A DNA stretch of 64,000 nt, taken from contig NZ_VWWL01000001.1 of NCBI RefSeq assembly GCF_011752995.1, forward strand, positions 62,001 through 126,000, given 5' to 3'. The DNA is from Burkholderia sp. Ax-1724 (GTDB lineage Bacteria > Pseudomonadota > Gammaproteobacteria > Burkholderiales > Burkholderiaceae). Position numbers and translations under genes: made by a program. Of the stretch, positions 27,725 through 37,965 are shown one piece after another (the first letter of the stretch is position 1; each line of letters opens with the position of its first letter). The notes below the pieces were generated by a model. That model was not told the origin of the DNA. It saw only the letters and a program-made list of their open reading frames with translations, and did not search any database.

Positions 27725-30700
27725 TCAGGGCGCTTCCACGGTCGAAGCCGGAGCGTCCATCTTACCCCGTTCGGTCGTCACTCGCTCGATGTGCGGTTTC
27801 GCCCACGAGCCCGTGATCGTGTACTCGCGCGCGAACACGTGCGACACCCCGTGGGTGAGCGCGATATCGGCGATCAGCGCGCCGAGGCCGATCAGCGGAT
27901 TGACGACCGTCGCGGCGATCACCGCGGAGCCCGCGCTGACGGTCGGCACGACGTGCAGGTGCAGGTCCTGGGTTTTCTGCGCGATGTCGACCGAGCCGGC
28001 CATCTCGGCGCGCGCCGGCGCGGTCACCATTCTGAAGTTGTCGGTGCGGGCGATGCCGTCGTGAATCTGCGCGGTGCCGGTCACGCTCGAAAACGGCAGC
28101 CCTTCGCCGATCACGTCGCGGAAATCGAGCGTGGCGATGCGCGCGAGGCTTTGCAGGCTCAGCACGCCGAGCAGCGTTGCGACGCCCGGATCGATCTTGA
28201 GAATCTGGCCGTGACGCAGATCGAGCGCGAGGTTGCCGTTCAGCGTCGAATAGTCGATCCTCGCCGGACCGCCTTGCCAGGCGGCCTTGCCCGCCAGCGA
28301 ACCGCTGCCGCCCTTGAGCGTCTTCGGCAGGCCGAGGCGTTCGAGCAGCGCGCCGGCATCCTTGATGTCGAGCTTGAAATCGAACACGGTGCGGCGCGGC
28401 GTGGTTTCGTCGGCGGAACTGGCGAGTTCGGTCGAGGTGCGCCAGTTCGCGGTCGCGCTTAGTGTCGCGGCGGGATTGGTGACGTCGAACTTGTCGAGTT
28501 GCCAAACCGGCACGCCGTTTTCCTCGAAGTTGTGCGCGTCGACTTCGAGTTTGCCGATGTTGCGGTCGCGCACGATCAGCTCGTTCACGACCAGATCGAT
28601 CGACGGCATGTTTTGCGCGGGCGCCGACATCGCCGGGCCGAGCAGATCCTTGTCCGCGACCGACGGAATTACGACGCGCGCAAAGCGCGCCTGCAGCGAG
28701 CCCGGCGAGTCGCGGGTCGCGCCCGGTAGCCACGACACGTGGCCCGACACCTGGTTCGAGGCGATGTTCGCCTGCCAGGTGCGGTCCGCGCGCGATGCGC
28801 CGACGATCACGTTGTCCCAGTGGCGCTTGAGCAGCGTCAGCGTGTCGACGTGCAACGCGAAGCGGCTCGGCAGGAATTGCGTGAGCGCGGGGTTGGGCTG
28901 TGGCGGCGCGGCGGCCGGAGTGGGCGCCGCGGTGCTTGTGGCGGCAGCATTGGCGTTTGCTGCGGGCGCGCCGGCGCTGCCGTTGTTACGCAATTGCGCG
29001 AAGAGCAGGCGCCACGCGTCGGCGTCGAATTCCTTGAGATCGACCGCGGCGACCACGCCGTCGGCCGGCAGCTCCGCCGGCCGGTTCACGCCGACCGCGC
29101 CGCGCACGACCGCCGGCGGCGTATTGGGCTGCACCTTCGGCGCGTAGCGCAGCAGGTACGTGGCGGCGATCGGCCCGAACGCGAGGTCGGCGCGTTCGAG
29201 ACCGGCGTCGCCGGGCGTCGTCGCCGGGCTGACGGTGAAGTGCAGCGGCATCGGCGTGCCGAGCGGCTTGTCGAACGGCGCCGGGAAATCGAGCGCGAGG
29301 CCGCTCAGGTCGGAATCGGCGCTGACCTGCGGCAGGCTTCCCTTCGCGCCGTTCACCTTCAGCGCATAGGGCGCTCTGCCGCTCAGGCGCGTCAACACCT
29401 GCCCGGCCGGGCCATGCAGATCGAGCCCGCGCGCGGCATCGACGGCAATGTGGCCGTTCAGCGAGAGCGCGTACGTGCCGTTCTGGCGCAAGCCGCCGTT
29501 CGCGTGCAGGTCGCCGCCGAGGAACTGCGCGGAGAGCCGCTCGACCTCGGCCGTGTGCTCGGTGAAGCGCACCCGGCCGTTCAGTTGCGACAGCGGCGGC
29601 ACGTTGTTCATGCTCAGGCGGTTATCGAGGAAGCCGAGCGCGCCTTCCACGCCGATATGCGGCTTGGGCGTGCGCGGGATCGTCAGCTTGAGCGCGAGCG
29701 ATGCGGCGCCGTCGGCGCGGATTTTCTCGGTCTGGTGCCGCGCCATGATGCCGAGCGAGCTGTCGTTCACGTAGTCGAGCATGTCGGCGAGCGGGCCGCG
29801 GCCATTGCCCTGGATGACCAGGTTCGAGCTTTTCGTGCCGAGGTCGGCGATTCTGCCACGCACGCCGGTGAGCGCGACGCGCTTGTAGCGTCCGCGCTCG
29901 ATGTCGAAGCGCAGCACGTTCTGCTTCAGTTCGAACACGCCGTCGATGTCGTCGAGCGCCGGCCACAGGTTCGGCGTGCCGTTCCTCATGTTGCGCGGCG
30001 GGTAGGGCGTCGGGTCGAAGCGGCCGCCCCGGAACGGCGCGACGATATGGAAGATGCCGGCGGCGGGATCGCGCGAATAGGGGAACTGGGTCAGGTCGCC
30101 GTGCACTTCGATCGTGGCGCCGCGCGAGATGCCCGCCTGCAGTCCGTGGCCCAGATAGATGCGCAGCTTCTCGCTGACGGAGGTCGGCAGATAGCGCACG
30201 ATGCGCGTGACCTGCGCGCGCTGGAAGTCGGCCTTGAGGTCGAGCGAGCCGCGGCCGTGGCCGGGGTTGCTGTAATTGGCGGCGGCGGTGGCCGCGACGT
30301 CGGCGTTGGAGACCGCGACGTCCGCGAGCTTGAGGCTGAAGGCCGGCCGGTTGTCGCCCGGCGCCTTCGCGCCCATGACCCAGTCGGCGCGGGCGTGCAG
30401 CCGGTCGAGCTTCAGGCGCGGATCGTCGAACACGCCCGGCAGCGTAATCGCCACGTTCGAGGTATCGAGCAGTGCATGGCCGCCTTTCTCGTCGGCGTCG
30501 ACGTTGCCCCACAGGTTTTCGATGCCCGGTATGCCGGCGCGCGGATGGCCGCGCGGCGTGAGCCCCGGCCCCGGCTCCTGGGCGGCGAAGCTGATGCCCT
30601 GCAGATCGCCCTTGAAGCGATAGCGCTCGATCGGCTCCGCGCCGGCCGGCCGACGGTCGCTGCCTACCTCGCCGGATTCCGGCTTGCCGCGCTCCACTTC

Positions 30701-31975
30701 GATCACGTAGTTGGCGACGAGCCCGCGCGGATTGATGCGCACGAGCCCGTTCAGGAAGCGCCGCGGCAACGGCAGCGCGCGGCTGAATTCGGCGAGGATG
30801 CCGAGGTCGACGTGATCGCCGCTGACGCCGAGCAGTTGCCCGTGCTGCTGCGTCGCGGCCCGGAACCGGCCATCGAGCGTGTGGAACTGGAGCAGGCGCG
30901 TGAGCGGCGTGCCGTCGTCGAGCGGCGGCTGGCCGAGTTCGGCGCTCAGGTCCGAGAGCTGCAGTCGGTAGTCGCCTTCGGTGGCTTCGACGTGCCACAG
31001 GAAATGGGCGACCGGCACGAGCAGCCGCGGCTGGGTCGGCCGCACGCGCAGCGCGATGTCGGTGCCGTTGAGCCGGCCGCCCGCCGCCGTCATGCGGCCG
31101 TCGGAGAAGTCGATCCAGATGGCGTTGTCGATGCGGCCGGCGAACGTCTCGATCGGGAATTTGATGTAGCGCGCGAGCGTCGGCAGATCGACGGTGCCGG
31201 TCGAGATGTACGCCTGGCCTTTCCAGTTGATCGGCTTGCCGATCTCGGAAAGCGGCGCGTGCCGGAAGTGCGTGCGGAAGTCGAGCGGCCCCTTTAGCAC
31301 CTGGCCGTCGGGCGGCGCCTGCAGCGCCATGCGGTGGTCGTAGCCGTCGTTGAGGATCGCGATGCGGATGTCGCGCAGCGCGAGTTCCGGCGCCTCGCGC
31401 AGCGCGTCGCGCCAGCGCAGCACGCCGCCGCGCACGACGATCGCCTGCTGGCGCAGGAGCCAGGTGGAAAGCGCGTCGTTGCCGCTATGCCGGGTCGGCA
31501 CCGGCACGCCCGCGACCGACAGCACGCCGTCGTCGCTGCGCGCGACCAGCACGTCCGGCTGATCGACGATCAGGCTCGACAGCGCCGGTTGGAACTGCCA
31601 CAGCGAGCGCCATGAGACCGTCGCGGTTGCGTGCGGAATCGTCAGCGCGGCGTGGCCGTCGCGATCGCGGATGACCAGGTTCGTGACGTCGAGGCCCGGC
31701 TGGAAGCCGCTCCAATGCGGCGCGAGCCGCCCGATGGTGAATTGCGTGCGCAGCTTCTCGGAGACCACCGCTTCGATGCGCGGCCGGAACATGTCGATGC
31801 GCGGCAGCACCACGTAGCGCAGGCCGAGGAACAGCCCCGTGGCGATGAAATAGAGGACGAGCGCGAGCGTGAGGACCACCCGCAAGATCCGGCGCAGCAC
31901 GACGTGGTCGCTTCCGCTCGCGTGCCGGAGCTGCTCGGTGGCGTGCGGGTCGACGGATTCGTTTCGCTCGGACAT
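27725..31975 (-). CDS. yhdP: YhdP family AsmA-like protein
   Basis: A very large envelope protein of the AsmA/YhdP/TamB class, thought to form a bridge moving phospholipids between inner and outer membranes. The start is taken as 31975 (MSERNESVDPHATEQ), giving 1416 residues; E. coli YhdP has 1266. One N-terminal membrane anchor (about 30-52, LRVVLTLALVLYFIATGLFL) is followed by more than 1300 residues of periplasmic repeated beta-structure. The C-terminus has the AsmA-like pattern LDLRHGQILKIDPGVATLLG and GSVDIAQKTQDLHLHVVPTV. An Ala/Pro-rich patch (NANAAATSTAAPTPAAAPPQ) interrupts the middle. It diverges from glnE. Confidence 0.92.
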   Translation of the reverse strand: MSERNESVDPHATEQLRHASGSDHVVLRRILRVVLTLALVLYFIATGLFLGLRYVVLPRIDMFRPRIEAVVSEKLRTQFTIGRLAPHWSGFQPGLDVTNLVIRDRDGHAALTIPHATATVSWRSLWQFQPALSSLIVDQPDVLVARSDDGVLSVAGVPVPTRHSGNDALSTWLLRQQAIVVRGGVLRWRDALREAPELALRDIRIAILNDGYDHRMALQAPPDGQVLKGPLDFRTHFRHAPLSEIGKPINWKGQAYISTGTVDLPTLARYIKFPIETFAGRIDNAIWIDFSDGRMTAAGGRLNGTDIALRVRPTQPRLLVPVAHFLWHVEATEGDYRLQLSDLSAELGQPPLDDGTPLTRLLQFHTLDGRFRAATQQHGQLLGVSGDHVDLGILAEFSRALPLPRRFLNGLVRINPRGLVANYVIEVERGKPESGEVGSDRRPAGAEPIERYRFKGDLQGISFAAQEPGPGLTPRGHPRAGIPGIENLWGNVDADEKGGHALLDTSNVAITLPGVFDDPRLKLDRLHARADWVMGAKAPGDNRPAFSLKLADVAVSNADVAATAAANYSNPGHGRGSLDLKADFQRAQVTRIVRYLPTSVSEKLRIYLGHGLQAGISRGATIEVHGDLTQFPYSRDPAAGIFHIVAPFRGGRFDPTPYPPRNMRNGTPNLWPALDDIDGVFELKQNVLRFDIERGRYKRVALTGVRGRIADLGTKSSNLVIQGNGRGPLADMLDYVNDSSLGIMARHQTEKIRADGAASLALKLTIPRTPKPHIGVEGALGFLDNRLSMNNVPPLSQLNGRVRFTEHTAEVERLSAQFLGGDLHANGGLRQNGTYALSLNGHIAVDAARGLDLHGPAGQVLTRLSGRAPYALKVNGAKGSLPQVSADSDLSGLALDFPAPFDKPLGTPMPLHFTVSPATTPGDAGLERADLAFGPIAATYLLRYAPKVQPNTPPAVVRGAVGVNRPAELPADGVVAAVDLKEFDADAWRLLFAQLRNNGSAGAPAANANAAATSTAAPTPAAAPPQPNPALTQFLPSRFALHVDTLTLLKRHWDNVIVGASRADRTWQANIASNQVSGHVSWLPGATRDSPGSLQARFARVVIPSVADKDLLGPAMSAPAQNMPSIDLVVNELIVRDRNIGKLEVDAHNFEENGVPVWQLDKFDVTNPAATLSATANWRTSTELASSADETTPRRTVFDFKLDIKDAGALLERLGLPKTLKGGSGSLAGKAAWQGGPARIDYSTLNGNLALDLRHGQILKIDPGVATLLGVLSLQSLARIATLDFRDVIGEGLPFSSVTGTAQIHDGIARTDNFRMVTAPARAEMAGSVDIAQKTQDLHLHVVPTVSAGSAVIAATVVNPLIGLGALIADIALTHGVSHVFAREYTITGSWAKPHIERVTTERGKMDAPASTVEAP

Positions 31976-32205
31976 GCTGCGTCGGCTGGGCGTATGGTAG
32001 TTTTGCGGATTAACTATGGAATGTAACACACGGAAAAGCGTCGGCGGACCTCCTGCAAACCCTGTCCGCGTGCCGCTTTGCGGCTGCCGCCGGCCGGTCC
32101 GGCAAGGCCTTGTGCGCGCTTTTCGAAGCGTTCCCTTCCGTGTGCCGCCATGCATCGAAACAACACCGGACAACGCCAACCAGCAACGAGCGAGCCTGAT
32201 TCTTG

Positions 32206-35001
32206 ATGACTGACGCCACTCTCCTGAGTTCCAGCTATTCCCGCTATGCGGCGCGTGCCGCCGCGGCCCGTCCGCAACTCGTCGAGCACGTGAACGCGCT
32301 GGCCGCCGTGCCGCTCACGCGCGAGCGCATCGATGCCCGTCTCGACGCGTTGTGCGCCGGGGCGGCCGGTCCGGCCGGCGCGCCGCTCGGCGAGGAAGCG
32401 CTGAAGAAAGCGCTGCGCCAGTTGCGCACCGAGGTGTTCTGCGCGGTGATGGAGCGCGATCTGGCTGGCGAGGCCGACATCGCCGAAGTCACGGGCGCGA
32501 TGACCGATCTCGCGGAAGCGACGATCCAGCGCGCGCTCGCGGTGCTCACCGCCGAGCTCGAAGCGCTCTACGGCGAGCCGCGCGGCCCGCAGGGCGAACG
32601 GCTCACGCTCGGAGTGGTCGGCATGGGCAAGCTCGGCGGGCGCGAGCTGAACGTGTCGTCGGATATCGATCTGATCTTTGTCTATGAGGACGACGGCGAG
32701 ACGGCCGGCGGCCAGCGCTCGCCGCTCGCGACCCAGGAGTTCTTCACGCGCCTCGGCAAGCGCCTGATCGGCGCGCTCGCCGAAGTGACCGCCGACGGCT
32801 ACGTGTTTCGCGTCGACATGCGCTTGCGGCCGAACGGCGATTCGGGGCCGCTCGTGTGCAGCCTCGGCATGCTCGAAGAGTATTTCTACGTGCAGGGCCG
32901 CGAGTGGGAACGCTATGCGTGGATCAAGGGCCGGCTCGTGTCGGAAGGCGGGAGCGCCGCGGCGCAGCGGCTCTCGAAGCAGCTCGACGCGATCGTCACG
33001 CCGTTCGTCTACCGGCGCTATCTCGACTTCGGCGTGATCAGCGCGATTCGCGCGCTGCATCTGCAGATTCGCCAGGAAGCGCAGCGCCGCGCCTCGATGC
33101 GGCCCGACAAGGCCGACGACATCAAGCTCGGACGCGGCGGCATCCGCGAAATCGAATTCAGCGCGCAGGTGTTCCAGCTGATTCGCGGCGGCCAGGACGC
33201 GGGCTTTCGCGTGCGGCCGACGCTCGCCGTGCTGCGCCATGCGGCCACGCATGGGCTGATGGACCCGGCGGTGTGCGTGAAGCTGTCGCAGGCGTACCGC
33301 TTTCTGCGCGAGCTCGAACACCGTCTGCAATACCGCAACGACGCGCAGACCCATGCGATGCCGGTCGATCCCGAAGACCGCGCGGCACTGGCCCGCGCGA
33401 TGGGCTGCGACGATTACGCGGCGTTGATGGCAAAGCTCGACGCGCATCGCGAATTCGTCGAGCAGCAGTTCGACCAGATTTTCGCCGACAAGGTGAGCGG
33501 CCGCGACGGCTGCGCGGCCCCCGAAGATGGCGCGGCCGCGTGGGTCTGGAGCAGCGCGCTCGCCGACGACAGCGCCGACGACGCGCTGCGCGCGCGCCTG
33601 ATCGAGCTGGGCGTGGCCGAGCCCGGCGATCTGCTCGCGCGGCTGCAAGGGGTGTGGCGCTCGTCGCGCTACATGGGCCTGAACGAGCGCAGCCGGCAGC
33701 GCTTCGACATCGTCGCGCAGCGCGCGCTCGAAGCCGCGCGCACGCTCGAACCGCCCGAGCGGCGCGGCAATACTGTCGCGCGCTTTTTCGATCTGCTCGA
33801 AGCGGTGAGCCGGCGCGGCGCCTATCTCGCGCTGCTGACCGAATATCCGCAGGCGCTGCACCAGGTGCTGTCAGTGCTCGGCGGCTCGCGCTGGGCGGCG
33901 GGCTATCTGATCCGCCATCCGCAACTGCTCGACGAACTGCTCGACGGCGAGGCGATCAACAGCCCGTTCGACTGGGCCGAGTTCAAGCGCGGCTTGCGCC
34001 TGCGGCTCGCGGCCGCCGACGGCGTGGAGCAGCAGATGGACCTGCTGCGCCACGCGCACCATGCCGAGGTGTTCCGCATTCTGCTGATCGATCTGGCCGG
34101 CAAGCTCTCGGTCGAGCACGTGAGCGACCGCCTCTCCGAGCTGGCCGACGCGGTGCTCGACGTGACGCTCGAAGCGGTCTGGAAGCAACTGGCGAAACGG
34201 CATCGCGACGAGCCGCGCTTCGCGGTGATCGCGTACGGCAAGCTCGGCGGCAAGGAACTCGGCTACGCGTCCGACCTCGACCTGATCTTCCTCTACGACG
34301 ATCCCGACGATGCCGCCGCCGACGTCTACGCGACCTATACGCGCCGTCTGATTACGTGGCTCACGACCGCGACCGGCGCCGGCACGCTGTTCGACATCGA
34401 CCTGCGGCTGCGGCCGAACGGCGAGTCGGGTCTGCTTGTCACCGATCTCGACGCGTTTCGCCGCTACCAGCTGCGCGAGGGCGACGCCGCCAACACCGCA
34501 TGGGTCTGGGAGCACCAGGCGCTCACGCGCGCGCGCTACTGCGCGGGCGACGCCGAAATCGGCGCGAAGTTCGAGGCGATCCGCGAACAGGTGCTGACGA
34601 CGCCGCGCGAGGCGGCGCCGCTCGCGAAGGAGATCGTCGAGATGCGCGAGCGTGTCGCGGCCGGGCATCCGAACCATACGCCGGAACTGTTCGACCTCAA
34701 GCACGATCGCGGCGGCATGGTCGATATCGAATTCACGGTGCAGTACTGGGTGCTGCTGCATGCGGCGAGCGATCCCGAGCTGATCCGCAACACCGGCAAC
34801 ATCGCGTTGCTGCGCGAAGTGTCGCGCTTCGGGCTCATGAGCGAGGCCGAAGCGGAGACGGTCGGCGCCGCGTATCGCACCTATCGCAAGCTGCAGCACA
34901 CGCTGCGGCTCGACGGAATGGAGAAGGCGCGGGTCGATCCGGTGCGCGTGAATACCGAGCGGGCGGCGGTGCTGGCGTTGTGGAAGAGGGTATTGGGGTG
35001 A
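32206..35001 (+). CDS. glnE: bifunctional glutamine synthetase adenylyltransferase/deadenylase
   Basis: Switches glutamine synthetase off by adenylylation and on by phosphorolytic removal of AMP, under control of PII protein. 931 residues from the ATG at 32206. Two nucleotidyltransferase domains are plain: GMGKLGGRELNVSSDIDLIF (about 142-161) for deadenylation and AYGKLGGKELGYASDLDLIF (about 674-693) for adenylylation, each followed by RLRPNG. The domains are separated by a helical region. The gene diverges from yhdP and converges on recN. A GTGAGGG/CCCTCAC stem (34998-35029) includes its stop codon. Confidence 0.97.
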   Translation: MTDATLLSSSYSRYAARAAAARPQLVEHVNALAAVPLTRERIDARLDALCAGAAGPAGAPLGEEALKKALRQLRTEVFCAVMERDLAGEADIAEVTGAMTDLAEATIQRALAVLTAELEALYGEPRGPQGERLTLGVVGMGKLGGRELNVSSDIDLIFVYEDDGETAGGQRSPLATQEFFTRLGKRLIGALAEVTADGYVFRVDMRLRPNGDSGPLVCSLGMLEEYFYVQGREWERYAWIKGRLVSEGGSAAAQRLSKQLDAIVTPFVYRRYLDFGVISAIRALHLQIRQEAQRRASMRPDKADDIKLGRGGIREIEFSAQVFQLIRGGQDAGFRVRPTLAVLRHAATHGLMDPAVCVKLSQAYRFLRELEHRLQYRNDAQTHAMPVDPEDRAALARAMGCDDYAALMAKLDAHREFVEQQFDQIFADKVSGRDGCAAPEDGAAAWVWSSALADDSADDALRARLIELGVAEPGDLLARLQGVWRSSRYMGLNERSRQRFDIVAQRALEAARTLEPPERRGNTVARFFDLLEAVSRRGAYLALLTEYPQALHQVLSVLGGSRWAAGYLIRHPQLLDELLDGEAINSPFDWAEFKRGLRLRLAAADGVEQQMDLLRHAHHAEVFRILLIDLAGKLSVEHVSDRLSELADAVLDVTLEAVWKQLAKRHRDEPRFAVIAYGKLGGKELGYASDLDLIFLYDDPDDAAADVYATYTRRLITWLTTATGAGTLFDIDLRLRPNGESGLLVTDLDAFRRYQLREGDAANTAWVWEHQALTRARYCAGDAEIGAKFEAIREQVLTTPREAAPLAKEIVEMRERVAAGHPNHTPELFDLKHDRGGMVDIEFTVQYWVLLHAASDPELIRNTGNIALLREVSRFGLMSEAEAETVGAAYRTYRKLQHTLRLDGMEKARVDPVRVNTERAAVLALWKRVLG

Positions 35002-35036
35002 GGGCGCGCGGCCATGTCGGCCCCCTCACGTCCGAC

Positions 35037-36710
35037 TTACGCCGCCAGCATTTCCTTCGCGTGCTTGCGCGTGGTCGCGGTGATTTCGAGACCGCCTAGC
35101 ATGCGCGCGACTTCCTCGATGCGGCTCGCCTTGTCGAGCGAGGTCACGCTGCTGATCGTGCCGCCCTTGCCGTTGCCGGTCTTCGCCACCTGGAAGTGGT
35201 GATCGCCGCGCGCGGCGACCTGCGGCAAGTGGGTGACGCACAGCACCTGGCGCGCGTGACCGAGCTGATGCAGCAGCCGGCCGACCACTTCGGCGACCCC
35301 GCCGCCGATGCCGGTGTCCACTTCGTCGAAGATCAGCGTCGGTGTCGGGCTCGCCGCGCTTGCGATGACCGCGAGCGCAAGGCTGATACGCGCGAGTTCG
35401 CCGCCCGAGGCGACCTTCGCGAGCGGCCGCAGCGGCACGCCGGCGTGCCCGGCCACGCGGAACTCGATCTGCTCGAGCCCATGCGCGCCGCCTTCGGGCA
35501 GCGGCACGAGCGCGACCTCGAAGCTGCCGCCCTTCATCGACAGTTCCTGCATGCCGGTCGTGACCGCTCCGCCGAGCGCCTTGCCCGCTTTCGCGCGCGC
35601 TTTCGAGAGTTTTTTCGCCTCGGCGAGGAAGGCTTCTTTCGCCTGGGCTTGCGCGGCGCGCAGGCCGTCGAGGTCGGCGGCGGCGTCGAGCGCGGCCAGT
35701 TGCGTGCGCCGTGCCGTGTGTTCTTCGGGGAGCGTTTCCGGTTGCAGGCGGAATTTGCGCGCGGCCGAATGCAGCGCGTCGAGACGCTTGTCGACCTGCG
35801 CGAGCCGGTCGGGATCGAGTTCGAGCCGCTGCGCGTAATGGCTTAGCGAATACGCCGCTTCCTGCAACTGGATTTCCGCCGGTTCGAGCGCAGCCAGCAC
35901 GTCGTTGAGCGCCGGGTCGATCTCCGCGAGGTCGCGCATTTTCGAGACGATCGAGCCGAGGTGCGCGATCATCGCCTCGTCCGATTCGGACAGCGCGCCG
36001 AGCGCGCCCTGCACGCCGTCGATCAGATTCGCGGAATGCGACAGCCGCTTATGCTCGGTGTTGATCTCTTCCCATTCGCCGGGCTGCGGCGCGAGCTTGT
36101 CGAGCTCGGCGAGCTGCCAGGCGAGCCGTTCGCGCTCCAGTTGCAGTTCGCGGTCGCGCGTCTGCGCATGCTCGACCGCCTGGACCTTCTCGCGCCATGT
36201 GCGCCATGCGCGTGTGACCGTGGCCGAGATGTCCGAAAGACCCGCGTGCGTGTCGAACAGCTCGCGTTGCGCGTCCGGACGCATCAGCAACTGGTGCGCG
36301 TGCTGGCCGTGAATGTCGACGAGCATTTCGCCGACTTCGCGCAGTTGCGCAAGCGTCGCCGCCGTGCCGTTGATGAACGCTCGCGAACGGCCGTTCGCGT
36401 CGACCACGCGCCGCAGCATTACCGTGCTGCCATGCTGGCCGTCGTCGGCCTCGGCCGCGCCGAGCGCCTGCGCGTCGAGCCATGCGTCGACCTGCGCGTG
36501 CGTCTCGAATTCGGCGGTGATGTCGGCGCGGCTCTCGCCCGTGCGCACGACGTTCGCATCGGCGCGCGCGCCGAGCGCGAGCGCGAGCGCATCGATCAGG
36601 ATCGACTTGCCGGCGCCGGTTTCGCCCGAGAAAACGGTAAAGCCGCCGTCGAATTCGAGGTCGAGCGCGGCGACGATCACGAAGTCGCGTATCGAGAGAT
36701 GGCGAAGCAT
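35037..36710 (-). CDS. recN: DNA repair protein RecN
   Basis: SMC-like ATPase acting in double-strand break repair, probably tethering DNA ends. The start MLRHLSIRDFVIV at 36710 gives 557 residues (E. coli 553); the frame runs on to 36746. Walker A is FSGETGAGKSILIDALALAL, followed by long coiled-coil arms (about 160-360). The C-terminal half holds RPLAKVASGGELARISLAL (ABC signature) and PTLIFDEVDTGIGGGVAEVVG (Walker B). No LexA box is recognised upstream. nadK is 73 bases upstream in the same direction, a neighbourhood common in proteobacteria. Confidence 0.96.
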   Translation of the reverse strand: MLRHLSIRDFVIVAALDLEFDGGFTVFSGETGAGKSILIDALALALGARADANVVRTGESRADITAEFETHAQVDAWLDAQALGAAEADDGQHGSTVMLRRVVDANGRSRAFINGTAATLAQLREVGEMLVDIHGQHAHQLLMRPDAQRELFDTHAGLSDISATVTRAWRTWREKVQAVEHAQTRDRELQLERERLAWQLAELDKLAPQPGEWEEINTEHKRLSHSANLIDGVQGALGALSESDEAMIAHLGSIVSKMRDLAEIDPALNDVLAALEPAEIQLQEAAYSLSHYAQRLELDPDRLAQVDKRLDALHSAARKFRLQPETLPEEHTARRTQLAALDAAADLDGLRAAQAQAKEAFLAEAKKLSKARAKAGKALGGAVTTGMQELSMKGGSFEVALVPLPEGGAHGLEQIEFRVAGHAGVPLRPLAKVASGGELARISLALAVIASAASPTPTLIFDEVDTGIGGGVAEVVGRLLHQLGHARQVLCVTHLPQVAARGDHHFQVAKTGNGKGGTISSVTSLDKASRIEEVARMLGGLEITATTRKHAKEMLAA

Positions 36711-36783
36711 GGAAGTCGTCTGGTGAGCTTGGGGTTCAGGTGTCAACCACGGCGGCGGGCGCGCTCGAATAGGGCAGCGCCGC

Positions 36784-37686
36784 TCAGGATTTGGAGTCTT
36801 CTTCGTGCGACGGGTACTCGTGCCAGTGCAGCTTCTTGCGCAGCGTCGCGTAATAGCTGTAGCCGACCGGATGCAGCATCGGCACCGTATGGCGCGAGCG
36901 GCGCACCTCGATCGTGTCGCCGAGCGCGAGCGAGGTGAACGACTGCATGTCGAAATTGACGTTCACTTCGCGGCCGGAAACGATCTGGATGCTCACCTTC
37001 GAGTCGTCCGGCAGCACGATCGGCCGGTTCGACAGCGCATGCGGCGCGATCGGCACGAGCACGAAACCCTGCAGTTGCGGATGCAGGATCGGCCCCTGCG
37101 AGGACAGCGCGTAGGCGGTCGAGCCGGTCGGCGTCGCGACGATCAGGCCGTCCGAGCGCTGGTTGTACATGAAGCGCCCGTCCACCGACACGCGCAGCTC
37201 CGCCATGCCCGAGACGCCGCTGCGGTTCACCACCACGTCGTTGAAGGCGAGCGCATGGTAGATCGGGTTGCCCTCGCGCATGATGCGCGCCTCGAGCAGC
37301 ACGCGCTCCTCGCGCTCGAAATTGCCCGAGAGCATTTGCGGGATGGTTTCCCGCATGTCGGAGATCGGAATGTCGGTGATGAAGCCAAGCCGCCCGTGAT
37401 TGATGCCGATCAGCGGCGTGCGGTACGGGGCGAGCTGGCGGCCGATGCCGAGCATCGTGCCGTCGCCGCCGAGCACCACGGCGACGTCGGCGCGCGCGCC
37501 GATCTCGGCGGGCCGCAGCGCCGGGTAGTCGGTCACGCCGATTTCGGCGGCGGTGCTGGCTTCGAACACGACTTCGAGGCCGAGCTTCGCGATGCACGAA
37601 GCGAGCGCGACGAGCGGCTCGCCGATGCCTGGCGTGTTGCTGCGCCCGACGAGCGCGACGGTCTTGAACTGGCTGGTCACTTGCAT
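36784..37686 (-). CDS. nadK: NAD kinase
   Basis: Phosphorylates NAD to NADP with ATP or polyphosphate. The start [15 protein letters not shown] at 37686 gives 300 residues, the size of other Burkholderiales NAD kinases; the frame is open to 37809. Signature motifs are [20 protein letters not shown] (GGDG), [20 protein letters not shown] and [18 protein letters not shown]. It diverges from hrcA and precedes recN. Confidence 0.97.
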   Translation of the reverse strand: MQVTSQFKTVALVGRSNTPGIGEPLVALASCIAKLGLEVVFEASTAAEIGVTDYPALRPAEIGARADVAVVLGGDGTMLGIGRQLAPYRTPLIGINHGRLGFITDIPISDMRETIPQMLSGNFEREERVLLEARIMREGNPIYHALAFNDVVVNRSGVSGMAELRVSVDGRFMYNQRSDGLIVATPTGSTAYALSSQGPILHPQLQGFVLVPIAPHALSNRPIVLPDDSKVSIQIVSGREVNVNFDMQSFTSLALGDTIEVRRSRHTVPMLHPVGYSYYATLRKKLHWHEYPSHEEDSKS

Positions 37687-37965
37687 GCCGGCATTACACC
37701 ATAGGTGGGGCCTGAAAAGAACCGCAGACAGACCCGGTGGCGAGCCGGTGCTCGCGGGCCGTCGGCGTATCTCGCGATTATCGTTAGAATAGTGAAGCCC
37801 TGATGACATGTGCGCCGGCTAAAGTGCGGTGTGGCGCGCGGCCAGGAGCCCGGCCGTGCGTGAAAGCGCCGCCGCGCGGCGCGCCGGCCGGCGGTGGAGC
37901 GTTCGCGCGGAGCGGGCGCCGTGCGTGCTCGCGGTAGCCGGGCCCTTGAGCTAAAATTTTTCGTC

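Noticed and set aside
28739..31297. 852-codon plus-strand frame opposite yhdP
   Set aside because: Shadow frame; composition is typical of antisense GC-rich coding DNA.
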